This document shows, piece by piece, positions 31,780-44,293 of a DNA stretch of 64,000 nt. This stretch comes from Plantago major (Eukaryota > Streptophyta > Magnoliopsida > Lamiales > Plantaginaceae). Location of the stretch: NCBI GenBank assembly GCA_026545765.1, contig JAIFAC010000111.1, positions 62,001 to 126,000 on the forward strand, given 5' to 3'. The notes below the pieces were generated by a model, which saw only the letters and a program-made list of their open reading frames with translations, was not told the origin of the DNA and made no database searches. The position numbers were made by a program, and so were the translations under genes. The number at the start of each line of letters is the position of its first letter. Within the stretch, counting starts at the first letter, position 1.

Positions 31780-33409
31780 TGTTAGATATTTTGTTAGGAA
31801 TATCTGTTTAGATTTTGATCAGCAACATAATGACTTATCTTAGTTCAGAAAGGTCATTAGTACTCTTGGTTCACTTGAACATTGTAAAAGAGGAAACCCA
31901 CTTAGTATGATAGACTAGCTAATCTTGTATAGGATGTTAGGTCTCAAAATGTAATTTTTATTTTAGGAAGAAGACCAAGAAGAAGACATCCAGCAGAACA
32001 AGTTCAACGACATTGAAGATTTGAAGACTGCACAAGATTACTGAAATAGTTTTACAGATACCTTGGCCAGATATCTTGAAGACACGAATGGTTTATTAAC
32101 AAACTGTGTCACAAGAGATATCTGAGAAATCAAAAGGTTCATATGAAAAACAAGGAAAGCGTCCACAAATATCTACACACAGATACCTTGAACTTAAACC
32201 ACATTTCTGAAAAAGAAATATATATTGCAAACAAAGTTGTTTCAATTAAAGTGGTATTTGAAGATTGAAGATAAGGACGTGCTAAAACTTAGAGAACTGA
32301 TAAAAATAGTCTCTGATACAAAGCATAGTTCCGTTGGCACTACAGGACAAAAGTATAGTACAATGCATTAAATGCATGGACAGAGATGTCTGTACAAAAT
32401 GGTAGCTTCTGAAGAAGAAGACAAATCCGCTACAGTACTATACACAAATATCGATAGTTTGAATTTGAGCCTAACGGATACTATTCAACGGCATCCAAAT
32501 TCATCTATAAATAACAACACTTAGATTGCTTGAAAACACACCTTACGAACTTACAAATGAACACATATCTTACTCTCTCAAGCAAACTACTTATCCTCAA
32601 GCTTACTGTTGCGACCAAAGCTTTTGATCTTAAGTAGCACTAAAGTTCTAAGTGTCCTGATCCTAAACAAGCACTGCTATCTGTGAAAGAGTTGAATCGA
32701 AAGATCAAGTATCTGAGACTCATTCTCTTGAACATTTATCTAAGACTTGGGTCAGTAAAAGAACAAGATATTATACATTGAAAAGTTTATTAATTATACT
32801 TGATTCACAGAGCTATCTGATTAACTGAAAAGTTAATAAAGAAGCTCACCTGACAATCAAACCGAAACCAACACCATAACTGGCGTGGAGTACAGGAAGT
32901 ACTTAGTTTGAGAAACTAAGGAATAACTCCAAGGTTGTTGAGCACATGAAGTACTTAGCTTGGGAAGCTAGGGAACAACTCAAAAATATTTCTGAGTACA
33001 GGAAGTACTTGGCTGAGAAAGCCGGGGAACAACTCAGGGGGAACATTTGGTTGGGAACCATTTGTTTAGGAATCTTAGAATAGGATTATTGTAAGGTGAA
33101 CTCAATTATCTGTTCTAGTGAATTCTAGCTCTCTGATAGACCAAAGTGGATTAGTTGGAGGATTACGCCACCTCCAGATACCACTATACTTGTTGTGTTA
33201 TTTACTTATCTGTACTTACATTTCAGCAACACACACACACACTTTAACTGTTTCTGCACTTATCTATCTTAAGTCTTCCGCGCTCTGTATCTAAGTATCA
33301 GATATCTTCACAGATATCTGAGAAATAGTTTTTATCGACAAAAGTTTTAAAAGACTATTCACCCCCCCCCCCCCTCTAGTCTTTTACTTTGCCGTTATCT
33401 GGACCAACA
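31780..33409 (+). repeat. LTR 4 of the inner array; 3' LTR of the long element
   Basis: TGTTAGATATTTTGTTAGG start, GGACCAACA end, 1630 bp. Near-identical to the LTRs at 12903 and 17280. A 13-14 base C-run at 33362-33374. It is followed not by a primer site but by element A tail-gene sequence (ATAAG...). Confidence 0.9.
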
Positions 33410-36400
33410 ATAAGTCTCTGAAAGACAAGTATCTGAGCCTCCAACGGAGGTAATTGACTTCTCAGATATCTGAATTGTCAATAAAAAAATTTTCTTGATA
33501 AAAATTCCTAAGTGTTATGTTTCTAATCTCAGGTTCAAGCAGAAAGAAAGGTTGATGACGACTAGACTTCAAAGTCCCCACCTCACAACAAGATATCTGA
33601 GGAACTCCCTATCTCAGTAGTACAAGTCTTTGAGCCTGATGCATTCATTCAGGTAACTCAAAAGCCTAACTACACAAATACTCAGATATCTACACAAGTT
33701 TTGAGTCTAACTCAAAACTCTTTCTTTCTGGCTCAAACAAGTGTGCCAAAGGTTTGTGCATTCTCAACAGAAGACCTACTTACATTCTTCAATAACCACA
33801 CACTCAAGAAACATCTCAAGTGTTTCAGAAAGTGGTAAAAGCTCAGAAGCTCAGATCTGACTGAATTAACAAAGGTGACTGATCACCAATTGAGAAGAGT
33901 CATAGCTATTGACTTGGAGAATTATGTCCATGCTATGTTCCCAACAGAGCAGTACTCTTTTGCTACTCTAATGCATAAGGACATTATCAAAGAAGCTGCA
34001 CACAAGCTCATAGAAGCTTTTGAGAAGGCAGATGGTCAGACCATAATGCAGATGCCATTCAAACCTACTTTGCCCCAGACTCTACAGTACATACCCCCTG
34101 AACAAGAGAAAGTTACTGGGAAAACGGTCACTATTCCAGAAGTGATCAACCTGGTCTCTGAAGATGACGAAGAGAAGGAGACTGATGAGAATGACTATGA
34201 AAATTCTCCTTCCGACCATCACAAGGATAAGGATGATAAGAAGGATGATGATGATGCCCCTACACCAGGGACATGAGGGATTACACAGAGGAAGAGTGCC
34301 TCAGCTGCTGAAAACCACACTGAAAGGACATCGCAACAATCCCCTCCTCCATCTCCTCAGAAATCTACCCATCCATCTTCCCAAAAACAAAAGGACACTA
34401 CTGAACAAATAGTGGAGCACTCTGAGGAAACAACTCAGAAGATATTGAATACACAAACCATAGTTGCTCAGCTCAAACAACTGTTGGAAGAAGAACAACA
34501 GCTCCATCTTCAACTAGAAGAAGAGCTAGTTAAATCCATAGATAAGCTTAATCAGCTTCAAGATCAATACTTGCAAGAAATGGTAGCTTACTCTGAGGTC
34601 AAAGAGCTCCAGGATGCTGTAAATGCCATTGCTAAGGAGCTAGATACTGAAGAAGTATCTGAAGCAAAGCATGATGCTAAGGCTGCATCACCATCAAAAG
34701 ATATACCATCCTACTCTCTGAAAGGAAAGAAGCCCATCTATGAGATGGTTGCTGGACTAGAAAATCTTGAAAATGTCCAAGAGGATGAAGATCACTGGGC
34801 TTATGACTCAGATGATGAAGAAGAGAAGAAATTGGCAGAACACCGAAATGAGCATTTGGTGATTTCTCACTTGAAACGAAAGCAAATTGCTCCTAAAATC
34901 TTCAACCAACTGCCAAATATCCACGACTCCAGTGAATACTTGACAAGATTTCAAGTACTGTCTAAACTGCATAAGGAGTTATCTTCTCAAAATGAAGCCG
35001 CCATTACATCAGTCCCTCCAGAGATGAAGACCTTCACTAAGCTCATCACTCAGAGAACATCCAGTCTGGTCATTGCTCAGAGAGACCTAGGCATGTTGAG
35101 GGATGTTGATGTATCATTAGCTTAAAAAGCTTTTCATGAGGCAAGTTACACTGCTGGAAAAGCAGATGCCATACTCGGCCCATTGGCAGAGCTCACTGAT
35201 AAGGAAAATGGACTTATCAAACAAAATCAGGAGCTCAAAGCTGAACTTCGGAAGTTGGCCACTGCCTATAACTACTTACAAGGACATTTTGAGTCTCTCC
35301 CAGAATTCTTTATGAGACTTAGTCAGCCAACAATGACTAAGGGGGAAGGATTGTACAAATCTGGACCTCAAAGTCAAAGGGAATGGGAAGAAGGAGAAGG
35401 ATATAAGAAGAAATCTGGAGCTGGTGCTGCTCGGAGAGGAAGAAGAAACAAGAAAACTTCCCAGCCACCACTCAGAATCAATGAGCTCTCCTCAAGTCAA
35501 GCTACTTTGCAAATAGTAGCTACTTCCCAGAAACCAACTGAAGGAACTTCAATGGTAAGAAGGGCCATGGCACAAAAATTTCCAAAGAGTACCAAGGCTC
35601 CAAGGAGAAGACAAGTAAGTTATTGGTCCATACCATAGTAGCAAAATTTCCAAAGAGTACCAAGGTATTGAAGAATCTTATGAAGAAGAAGAAGAAGGCC
35701 AAATCAAATCCCTGGGCAATGAAGAAGGCTGCAAAACTTTCACAATAATTAATCTTGATGATGATGATGAAGAGACTAGTGAAGATGAAGCTCCTCTTCA
35801 CAGAAAAAGAAAAATTGATAGCCTAACTGAGCCCATATCTGCAAAGCCTTTGGCAGCTAAAACACCCTCTGGAAATACCAAGTCTATTTAGGGTGGTTCT
35901 TCAAGCAATCCCCCAAGGGAAAATTCAAGGCAAAGGAGGAATAGACTAAGAGCTGAAAAGAGAAAAAGTCAACTTCCACTTAGGCTAGAAGAAGCCAAAA
36001 TTGAGTATGTGAAGACTAACAACAACTCCTCTGTCTACAGGTGCATAAATCAGAAAAATGGCTACTGGATTCTGTTACTCAAACATTTACTGCTAAATTC
36101 AAGGTTTCCAGAACCAATCCATAAACAACTCATGGCATGGAGAAAAGACAAACCATTTTTGATTAAAACTAGCCACATCAAGAACTGGTTGGATTTTGAA
36201 GTTATCAACAGGATAAAAGCCATGAAGAAAGACCTCTCTGATGAATGTCCTTATGGAAAGTCAGATGATGTGCACAAGATTACCAATCTGATTGGAACAG
36301 GGACAAGTCCAAGACTTTTTGTGGAACCCTATGAGTCCTTCTACATGGATGAAGAACAATACAAGGTGACGTCAAATATCTGAGGATCATATATGATTAT

Positions 36401-36603
36401 TTCAAGCTATCAGATATCAAGATTGTGCATGCCTGGATATGGGAAAGTATCTGTGGGTCAAGCATTTTGTCAAGAAAAATCCTACCAAAACCTACAAAGA
36501 AGTTTGTGGATTTCCCAGAGACACAGAGATGATTGTCAGAACTCTTCTCTATGACTACTCTGATGATATAAGAAGGTTTGGTGACAGGAAATTTGCAGAT
36601 TGA
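33410..36603 (+). pseudogene. Tail gene of element A, 3' part
   Basis: Begins inside the exon before the fourth intron. The fourth intron is 33450-33532 (GTAATT...TCTCAG) and the fifth is 33653-33730, with its acceptor AG changed to TG. The last exon matches the long-element copy but has diverged more (for example RKWKKL-like region with a TAA near 33836, a TGA at 34274-34276, a TAA at 35123). Readable pieces are 33875-34276, 34412-35125 (coiled coil LVKSIDKLNQLQDQYLQEM), 35183-35638 and 36009-36383. The C-terminal domain ends at TGA 36601-36603. At about 35595-35660 an extra GTAAGT-containing insert with a repeated CAAAATTTCCAAAGAGTACC segment breaks the APRRRQV region. Confidence 0.75.
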
Positions 36604-36992
36604 TCCATGGAACTGTTTTGAAGACTTGAAGACTTTGAAGACTCGAAGACTAATTTGTTAAGATGTTCACTTGGAGCTTAGTTACTCATGTTGTCCTAAT
36701 TTACTATGTAAGCTGTTGTATCTTGCTGACTGTACCATATTGTTGTTTTATCTTGTAAAAGTTATCTGAACTTTCTTTGTAACATATCTGATGAACCTAC
36801 TCTCAGATATCAATCTATAAAAGATAACTTGTCAGCAAAGATTACACCTTGTGATTTGGTTGATGTTTACTTTATGCACTTAATTATATGAATTGAAAGA
36901 TCATAAGAAATGATTAAGTGATGGATTTTTTTCTCATCCAAATTTGTAATGGGTCAGATAGTCATCGTTGATTGATCAAAATGGGGGAAATT
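36604..36992 (+). other. 3' non-coding region and polypurine tract of element A
   Basis: Alignable to the other 3' non-coding regions of this family. ATGGGGGAAATT at 36981-36992 is the polypurine tract directly before the LTR. Confidence 0.8.
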
Positions 36993-38586
36993 TGTTAGGA
37001 ATATCTGTTTAGATTTTGATCAACAACCTAATGACTTATCTTGGATCAGAAAGGTGGTTAGTACTCTTGGTTCACTTGAACACTATAAAAAAGAGGAAAC
37101 TCACTAAGTATGATAGTCTAGCAAATCTTGTATAAGATGTTAGGTCTCTGAATGTAATTTTTATACCTCTAAAGAAGACTAAGAAGAAGGCATCCAGCAG
37201 GAAAAATTCAACGGATTTAAAGATTTGAAGATTGCTGAAGATAAGGATTTTTCAGATACCTATGACCAGATATCTTGAAGACACAAGCGTTTTTTAATAA
37301 ACAGTATTGCAAAAGATATCTGAGAAATAAAAGGTTTCTGAAACGATGAAAGTGCCCACAAATATCTACACTCAGATACCTTGGAGATAAACTATGTTTC
37401 TGAAAAGAAATATATTATGAAAAGTTGTTTCAACAAGTGGTATATGGAGTTGTGATGATCTCTTGAAAAGGACGTGCAAAGCATTAGAGAACTCCTATAG
37501 TATAAGATCTCTGATACAATGCATAGTTCCGTTGGCACTACAAGACAAATTATAGTACAATGCATTAAATGCACGGACAAAAATATCTGAACAAAAACGG
37601 TAGCTTCTGAAGAAGAAGAGTAACGTACTACAGTACTATACTCAGATATCAATAGTTTGAATTTGATTTAAGCCTAATGGATACTATTCAAACGACACTC
37701 AAATTCATCATTCAATATCAACACTTAGACTGCTTGAGCACACACCTTAGAACACTGAACTCACATTGAATACTCTCACACAAGCTCTCTCAAGCACTCT
37801 ACTTACCTTCAAGCTTTTTGTTGCGACCAAAGCTCTTGATTCTAAGTAGCACAAAAGTTCTAAGTGTCCTGATCCTTAACAACCATTGCTATTTGTAAAA
37901 GAGTTTAATTAAGATTTCATATCTGAGATTCATTCTCTTGAACACTTATCATAGACTTGGGTCAGTAAAGAATAAGATACCATACATTGCAAAGTGTATT
38001 AAGTATACTTGATTCTCAGAGCTATCCACATAACTAAACAAGTTATTAAAGAAGCTCACCTGACAAACTACCTTAATCAACACCTTAATTGGCGTGGAGT
38101 ACAGGAAGTACTTAGTTTGGAAAACTAAGGAACAACTCCAGGAAAGAGGTTTCTGAGTAAAGGAAGTACTTGGTTGTGAAAGTCGGGGAATAACTCGGGG
38201 GAACACTTGGTTGGGAACCTAGTGTAATTATGAATCGAGAGAAGATACTTGTACGGTTACCTCAATTATTTGTCTTAGTGGATTCTAGGTCTGAGAAAGG
38301 CCGAAGTGGATTAGTTGAAGGATTACGCCACCTTCAGATACCACTATAAAAAGACTTGTGTTATTTACTTTCTGCATTTTATTACTTGCTTTATCTACCT
38401 TGCAAAGTATTTACACCTATCTTGTCGAAAGCACGCACTTATCACAGAAAAGTCTTTCGCTCTCTGAAAATAAGTATCAGATATCTTCACAGATATCTGA
38501 GAAACTGTGTTTATCGATAAAAGTTTTAAAAAACTATTCACCCCCCCCCCCTCTCTAGTCTTTTACTTTGCCGTTATTTGGAAACA
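36993..38586 (+). repeat. 3' LTR of element A
   Basis: Same subtype as 3624-5229; 1594 bp. The end reads GGAAACA where other copies have GGACCAACA. The TATA-like box is replaced by CATTCAATATC (about 37707). Two hairpin units near 38110-38190 and the CACTTGGTTGGGAACCTAGTG stem-loop are present. The target duplication TATAT follows at 38587-38591. Confidence 0.9.
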
Positions 38587-38591
38587 TATAT
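38587..38591. repeat. Target site duplication TATAT, right copy (element A)
   Basis: Matches 3619-3623; beyond it the interrupted Helitron continues. Confidence 0.75.
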
Positions 38592-39655
38592 AATTCCCCC
38601 AAAGTTGAAACTCGGTCCGCCTGATTGTAAGTATGTGTCTTACTCCTTTTGACTTATCCGAGTGCATATCTCAGTATGGTATCCATCCTCACCATATGGA
38701 AAAAGTAGGGGATACTGCATTGGAAAGTAACATCGATGTAATTCCAAAATTCTATGGAAATCACCATTTCTTTGCTCCAGTACTATATCACGGGATCCAT
38801 GTCGTACTCATCATCTCCTAATAATTTATAAATTAGACAATGTTAAATTCATTAAAAGTAATTAAAAATATATAATTTGTATTGGTGCAAATTATCCATA
38901 TTCAAACATACCAACAATTAATGCAACTACTTCAGAGCATGTTGGTAGATTGTACATATGACCATCACGCGATCTCCATCCAATGAGACACAACTTAACA
39001 TTCATATCGTGATCTTCCTTGAAGTGCTCAGCAGCCATACGAAAAATTCTTCATATTCTTTAGATCATCCACAATACATGGATCAATCGTAGGAGCAGTT
39101 TTTTAGCTATGAAAAATAAAATACAAATATCATTATATAGAATAAAACATGTATATATTCTAATTAGCGAATGAAAGATGGTTAGCACTAATATAAATTA
39201 ACATAGAAAATACCTGACGACATCAATCCGATCTTGAGTTTCATCCTCGCCGCAATACATATACAACTGTGAAAACTTAGGAGATTCACCTTCTTTAGGT
39301 AACAAACTACCCTTCGGATGATAGTTATTTCCACCAAGCCTATACGATTATGGACCATGTCCATTGTTGACTGAGTGGTCTTGGATTCCACCCATCAAAG
39401 TAAAGGCGTACATCATAAGGCACGTATGTGCTCAATATAATTACGACTCTTGATGTGCCTATTTTGCAGAAGATTACGTAATAGGCGTGGAGGTTGTTTA
39501 AGGAGGGGAAGTTGTATTTTACCACGACTACAACACAAACCAAACTCTGGATTGCTTAGTGGAGAACTTTTAATCCTCTCTTCAAACACATAAGCGCACC
39601 GCAAAATCCACATGGGTATGTTGGATCACCCATATCCTGGTAAGCTAATCAATGA
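38592..39655 (-). pseudogene. Helitron Rep/helicase fragment, N-terminal part
   Basis: On the minus strand, frames change but order is kept. DPTYPCGFCGALM lies at about 39615. Next are FGLCCSRGKIQLPLLKQPP (39500-39560) and RPLSQQWTWSIIV-region DNA. The strong Helitron motif GSLLPKEGESPKFSQLY is at about 39250-39310. A GWRSRDGHMYNLP-like segment is near 38960-39000, and further down comes FPYGEDG-like coding near 38690. These are motifs of the N-terminal half of plant Helitron proteins. It joins, across the element A insertion, to the fragment at 2710-3623, and it carries many frame breaks. Confidence 0.78.
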
Positions 39656-40666
39656 AAAATGACCCATGTCAAAATGTTTTAATTGTGGGATATATAAATA
39701 ATAAAATTGAGTTTACACATTGAATTGAGTTTTCAAGTTGGAATTATCTCATTATTTGAGTTTAGTATCCCATCTGAATTGAGTTCTCAATTCAATGATC
39801 TCACTTATAGTTGGTTTATCCTCTCCGTTGGAAAACTTCTAGTACATTATGAAATTTATTTCTTAAGTTGGGATTGTATTATGGTTTAAGTTGACCATTG
39901 AAATTGAGTTTCCAAGTTTATTGTGAACCTACTTTTACATTTAAGCTTTATCGTTTTCGTTTAAATATTTTCCACACTGTCTGCCACTCTCCTCCTTCAT
40001 TCCTACTCGATTTTCTTCACATCGCAATATACATTCTCAGATCGACTCGCATCTATTGTCACGATCAAGCGTCAAGGTAAGAAGATATTGAATGCCATTT
40101 ATCAACCAGGTTATTAGTTTGTGTGTTCATATTTTTTCCTTCCTTTTACTCTTTTATAATCAAGTTACTCGGTGATAAACATTACCTCATTTTAATTAGT
40201 TATTCACAACTTATATATCAATCACAAATTATGTCATTGTGTTTCTAAATGTTTGTTGTGTTAATTATCATCTCGTCAAAGTTTGTTAAATATACAAACT
40301 GCCAGATATTAAGAGAAAACGATAAAAGTTTGTCTTGCAGGCGAGCATGATACTATGCCCAACTTTGATTAGTCTGGGCTCCATAAAAAAAAATGTAGGC
40401 TTGCCACGGGCCATGGTTTGGGATTTGATCTACTCCAAATATCTCTAATCGGATCAAGATTTTCAAATGACTGGTTGAGCCTGACCAGCCATTATCCCTA
40501 TACATAGAGATAAACAACTGATTTGAATAATTTCCTTAATATAGTAAATGGAATTTAAGATACAAATTGTATCATTAAGTTGGGAGGGTTATTCATGTGT
40601 TGTTTGCAAGATTCTCTCACAGTTGATATCGGATATTCTACCGATATCAGTTTTCCCCTTCCCCCA
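39656..40666. other. Non-coding AT-rich DNA between Helitron and MULE
   Basis: About 1 kb with no supported gene. Repeated ATTGAGTTT-type phrases occur around 39700-39910 (GAATTGAGTTTTCAAGTTGG, GAAATTGAGTTTCCAAGTTT). It may include the unrecognised 5' end of the Helitron. Confidence 0.5.
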
Positions 40667-40775
40667 AGGAATGAATTGTCAAAATAACCTTCTCAAAAAA
40701 AATATATCCCACTCTAACATCCCACAAAAATTAATTGCTTCTATAACCTTATGTTTACCACATCAGCATCCATGT
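40667..40775 (+). repeat. MULE left terminal inverted repeat
   Basis: AATTGTCAAAATAACCTTCT and on through TATAACCTT and CCACATCAG. This pairs, with many mismatches, with the reverse complement of 51025-51130 (AATTGCCAAAATAGCCTCAT, AATAACCTT, CCACATTAG). Confidence 0.65.
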
Positions 40776-41324
40776 AGACTATTTAATACACCTCAGCAAT
40801 TCATTTAGCCTACTTTAAAAAACGGATCAATTCATTAATCATCAAAGACCAAAAAGTATTAAACATACACACTAGTGAGGAAGAATTTAAGTTCCATGAA
40901 GCGCCTGCTTAACCAATCTATCTGCTAATCCATTATTACTTCTACTAATATGATTAAAATCCAAAAAACTCAAATGCACATCAAGGTTCTTAATTTGATC
41001 TAAATAATCTTTGTAAACTATCATGGAAATGAAACGTCAATTCATGTATGTAATGCATAAACGAAAAACAATCTGCAAATCTCATTTTCATTGACTTTTA
41101 CAACCATCGATAGTCCTAATCATCCTGTAAAATCCTTCACTTTCATCAACTTGAGGTCCTGCAAAAAGAAAAAGAAACACAACCAAAGAATAAGAATAAG
41201 AAACATAAACAACCAGTTTGTATGTAACTATTTATTGGATCTAAAAAGCACCTACAGATTGTCAAGAATATCTAAAAAAATCACCATCAAGAAGGGGAGT
41301 GATTTTGCACATTAAAAATAGTAT

Positions 41325-43263
41325 TTAAAGGGATGAAAGTTTGTATGTACCTGGTCCTTTTATTTGATCCTGGACAAGTCTTTTTATTATGACCTTCTTG
41401 CTTGCATGTACTACATCGTAAACACGTCCTTCTCTGAGATTCATTTCATTGTGCAAGCGTGTAGATTTTGGACGACCTCTCGAACTCCTTTTCATTAAAT
41501 CATAAGGCAGGAGTATCATTCCTGTTGGAGCAGGCCAATATGCTTGATCTGGAATTGGATGTAGTAAAGGAGCCCATGTCCTTTGATATGTAGTAATGGA
41601 ATAACAATTCTCAACAAGAGTGGTATAATCCAAGCAACAACTTTGACAAGCAGCCATGACATGTGAGCATGGCAGCCCATGTATTTGCCATTTTTGACAA
41701 GAACAAAAATTTTCATTCACTTTCACAATCTGCACATTGTTTCCATTCTTGCTGTTTGTAACCGATCGACCTGTCTTTATGCTAAATGTACCCGCAGACC
41801 TATTAAACATGAAAATTTATGCTTGCTCGCTTTTATTCCGTTCGCACTTACTTTTGCATCGACGAAAGGAGTAAATCTCTGCCCACTAGCAACCCTTTAG
41901 GCACCAAGTTGTCGCCTGATAGAAAAGTAACTATTTACTCGATAGAAAGTAAGTTGGACTAAAGCCGTGATAAGCAGGCAACGAGCACCTTTCAGAACAC
42001 TATTGAAAACTTCTGATAAGTTGGTCGTCATGATGCCATATCTATGGCCACCGTCATGTGCTAAAGCCCACTTCTCAAGATGAATTTCTTCTAGCCACTT
42101 TCGTGCTTCAGGATTGATTCTTTCAATTGTTTCCATTCTTCTATCAAATTTTCGAACTTGGTTTTCAGTGGCAGCCCACCACACAAGATTCTTTAATGTC
42201 TTGTCATGAAATTTGGTGTTAAAATTGCTCGCAAGGTGACGCACACAAAAACGATGATATGCATAAGGCTCGGTCCATCTGGAACCAACTCTATTCATTG
42301 CATTCTTAATACCAATATGGCGATCAGATATTACACAAATGCCATTTCTTTGTGTGACAAATCTCCTAATGCAACCCATAAACCAATCCCAACTATCATT
42401 ATTTTCTCCTTCTACAATCGCAAATGCAAGTGGAAACAGTTGATTATTACCGTCTGAAGAAACTGCAACAAGCAACGTACCTTTATATTTTCCATAGAGA
42501 TGTGTTCCATCAACACTAATCACGGGACGACAATATTTGAACCCTTCAATTGAAGCTGCAAATGACCAAAAGACACGCTTAAATGTTTCATGCCCAGGAT
42601 TTCTCTCCACGGCTTCTTTATCCCAATGAACGATTGTACCTGGATTTTCTTGCACAAGTACATCCATATATCTCGGTAGAAACTTGTACGATTCAATCCA
42701 GTCCCCAAAAAGTGAGACAATTGCCTTCTGCTTTGCTTTCCATGCTTTCTTTTTCGATATATCATAGCCGAATTTATCTGAAATCAACGCTTGAATAGTT
42801 GTAAGTGTGATTGAGAGTTGAGCCTTGACCAATGGCTTAATTTCACAAGCCGCAAATTCAGAATCAAGTTGCACATGATCTCTGTTTATTATTGGATTAA
42901 CACAAGTATGGGGCCCATTATATGTCTTGATCTCAAACAATGATGCTCCACGAGAGACCGAAGCCCGTAATTTCCAAGAACAAGTAGTTGCTAGCTTAAA
43001 TTTAAGCTCCCAAAGATTGCGGTTTCAATGTACAACCTGGTATTGCTGATGCACTTTTAGTGAGTATAATTTGACACTAGATTGCAACTCATCTTTAGAA
43101 TTAAAGCGCTGACCGACATATAACTCTGTGCTATCGTTTCGTCTAAAAGAATCTTGGCCAGGCCTTAAAGACATCAATCGTAGCCTTACTAATGCCTGAA
43201 CTTGGTGCATCTTCATAGGCTACGCTGATATCCTCCTCATCCATTCCTTCTTGTGCATCCTTT
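41325..43263 (-). pseudogene. MULE transposase, central and C-terminal part
   Basis: Transposase of the MuDR class, acting on element ends in the nucleus. Going down the minus strand: a MuDR N-terminal type segment ELYVGQRFNSKDELQ (about 43110) with a frame break before it and a TGA after QYQVV (about 43024). Then an open stretch 41897-42940 with the DDE domain: VDGTHLYGKYKG (first Asp), VISDRHIGIKNA (second Asp), and a CVRHLASNF zinc-like region. A TAA and a frame shift near 41815-41890 follow. The C-terminal stretch 41325-41810 holds the SWIM zinc finger (CSCQKWQIHGLPCSHVMAAC), which ends the usual layout of these proteins. The N-terminus is on the other side of the copia insert (50034-50590). 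Confidence 0.88.
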
Positions 43264-43268
43264 AAACC
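43264..43268. repeat. Target site duplication AAACC (left; right copy 50034-50038)
   Basis: AAACC precedes the 5' LTR and follows the 3' LTR of the copia element, inside the MULE transposase gene. The transposase reading continues across when the insert and one copy are removed. Confidence 0.88.
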
Positions 43269-44293
43269 TGTTAGAATTTTAGCACTAATGAGGCTAGTCC
43301 ATGACTTTGTACCTCAACCAAAAGGGCCCCCACATGTTTGAAATGAAGTTTCATTAAACGTGTATAATCTACTATGGTAGTAGATGACACTTGAGAAAGA
43401 ATTACTAAAATTCATTGAAAGGTGAAAGAGTTATTGAAGCTCAAAGTGTGTTGGTTGATGCATTGAATATGGAATGCCAAGAGTTAGAATGGGAAGAGTC
43501 GCACATGGCTAAAATTGAGGAAGAAGGAGCTAGTTATTAGTCAAAGGATTGTGTTATGGGATCGGGCCCTTGGGGCACCCATGCTTTTGGAGGGGGGAAG
43601 AGCTAGATGCTCCTACACACGCACCCGTTTGGCTCCGCCAGGAGCCGGGCCCGGGTCGTGGGACGTGGGCCGTGGGTCCGTGGGTTCGCGGGTCGCGGTC
43701 TTGAGTTGATTATTATCTTTTTGGGCCAGAAACATATTGTGTTTGGTTAAGCCCAATAAGATAATTGGTTAAGTCTGAAACCAGCCCATCGGTCGAGTCC
43801 GGTTGGTCTGAGCGAACGGTTGTGCCCGTTCGGTTTGATTCTGAGCGAACTGGTCTGACCATTCGCCAAAGGATGTAACTCAAACGAAAAATCGATCAGA
43901 AGTGTCTGTTCGAAGTTTTGTTTCTGCAGGGACCTTTCTGCGAAAGGATACATCTGTTCAGACTGCAACTCTTCAATACTATAAATAGCCCCCCCCAGAA
44001 TCGATTTCAATACACAGCAATCAATTCTTCTTCCTTCTCTTAAACTACTCTCTCTAAAGCCAGAAAAACCTTTATTGTATTAGTTCGCAGAGTCAAAGTT
44101 CGAGTGCTAGAACTTTGATTCACATACTGCTGTTCTATCTTGGGAGACTATTTGTAAAGTAAACCGTCAGCACCAGAGCGGGGCAAATACAATCTTAAGG
44201 AATAAGTCCCAGCCTTTGCTCAGCAGTCTAATCCTATTCCTTACCTACTCCATTTTTCAGTTCTCATACAATACTGCCAAACAAAACCCTACA
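43269..44293 (+). repeat. 5' LTR of element C
   Basis: TGTTAGAATTTTAGC start, AACCCTACA end, 1025 bp. It has a GC-rich stretch (43560-43690) that is shorter in the 3' LTR and explains the length difference. A TATAAATAG box is at about 43980-43988. The base after the LTR is not an initiator tRNA-Met primer site (ACTTAAGACTG follows), so the priming tRNA is unclear. Confidence 0.92.

Larger units (their letters stand above)
3624..38586 (+). mobile_element. Element A: Sirevirus-like Ty1-copia element with nested relatives
   Basis: Outer LTRs are 3624-5229 and 36993-38586. They share subtype features (CCTAATGACTTATCTT near the start, two hairpin units, a TTATTACTTGCTTTA segment near the end) that the inner LTRs lack, so they are the pair of one insertion. 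Own internal sequence is 5230-8531 (gag and the start of pol) and 33410-36992 (second half of the tail gene). About 6 kb of its own middle (integrase to tail-gene exon 4) is missing, and 8532-33409 is occupied by related elements. The span of nearly 35 kb is therefore a nest, not one element. Confidence 0.8.

Noticed and set aside
3624-38586. A single giant (35 kb) retrotransposon
   Set aside because: Inner LTRs of another subtype, repeated gag units and separate primer sites show a nest of several elements.
40650-40670. A 9 bp MULE target duplication in the C-rich flanks
   Set aside because: TTCCCCCAA on the left and TCCCCCAAC on the right look alike but cannot be placed exactly against the degenerate repeat ends.
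43515-44010. Frames in the GC-rich part of the element C LTR
   Set aside because: They lie inside the LTR and the matching stretch in the other LTR is shortened, so they are not genes.
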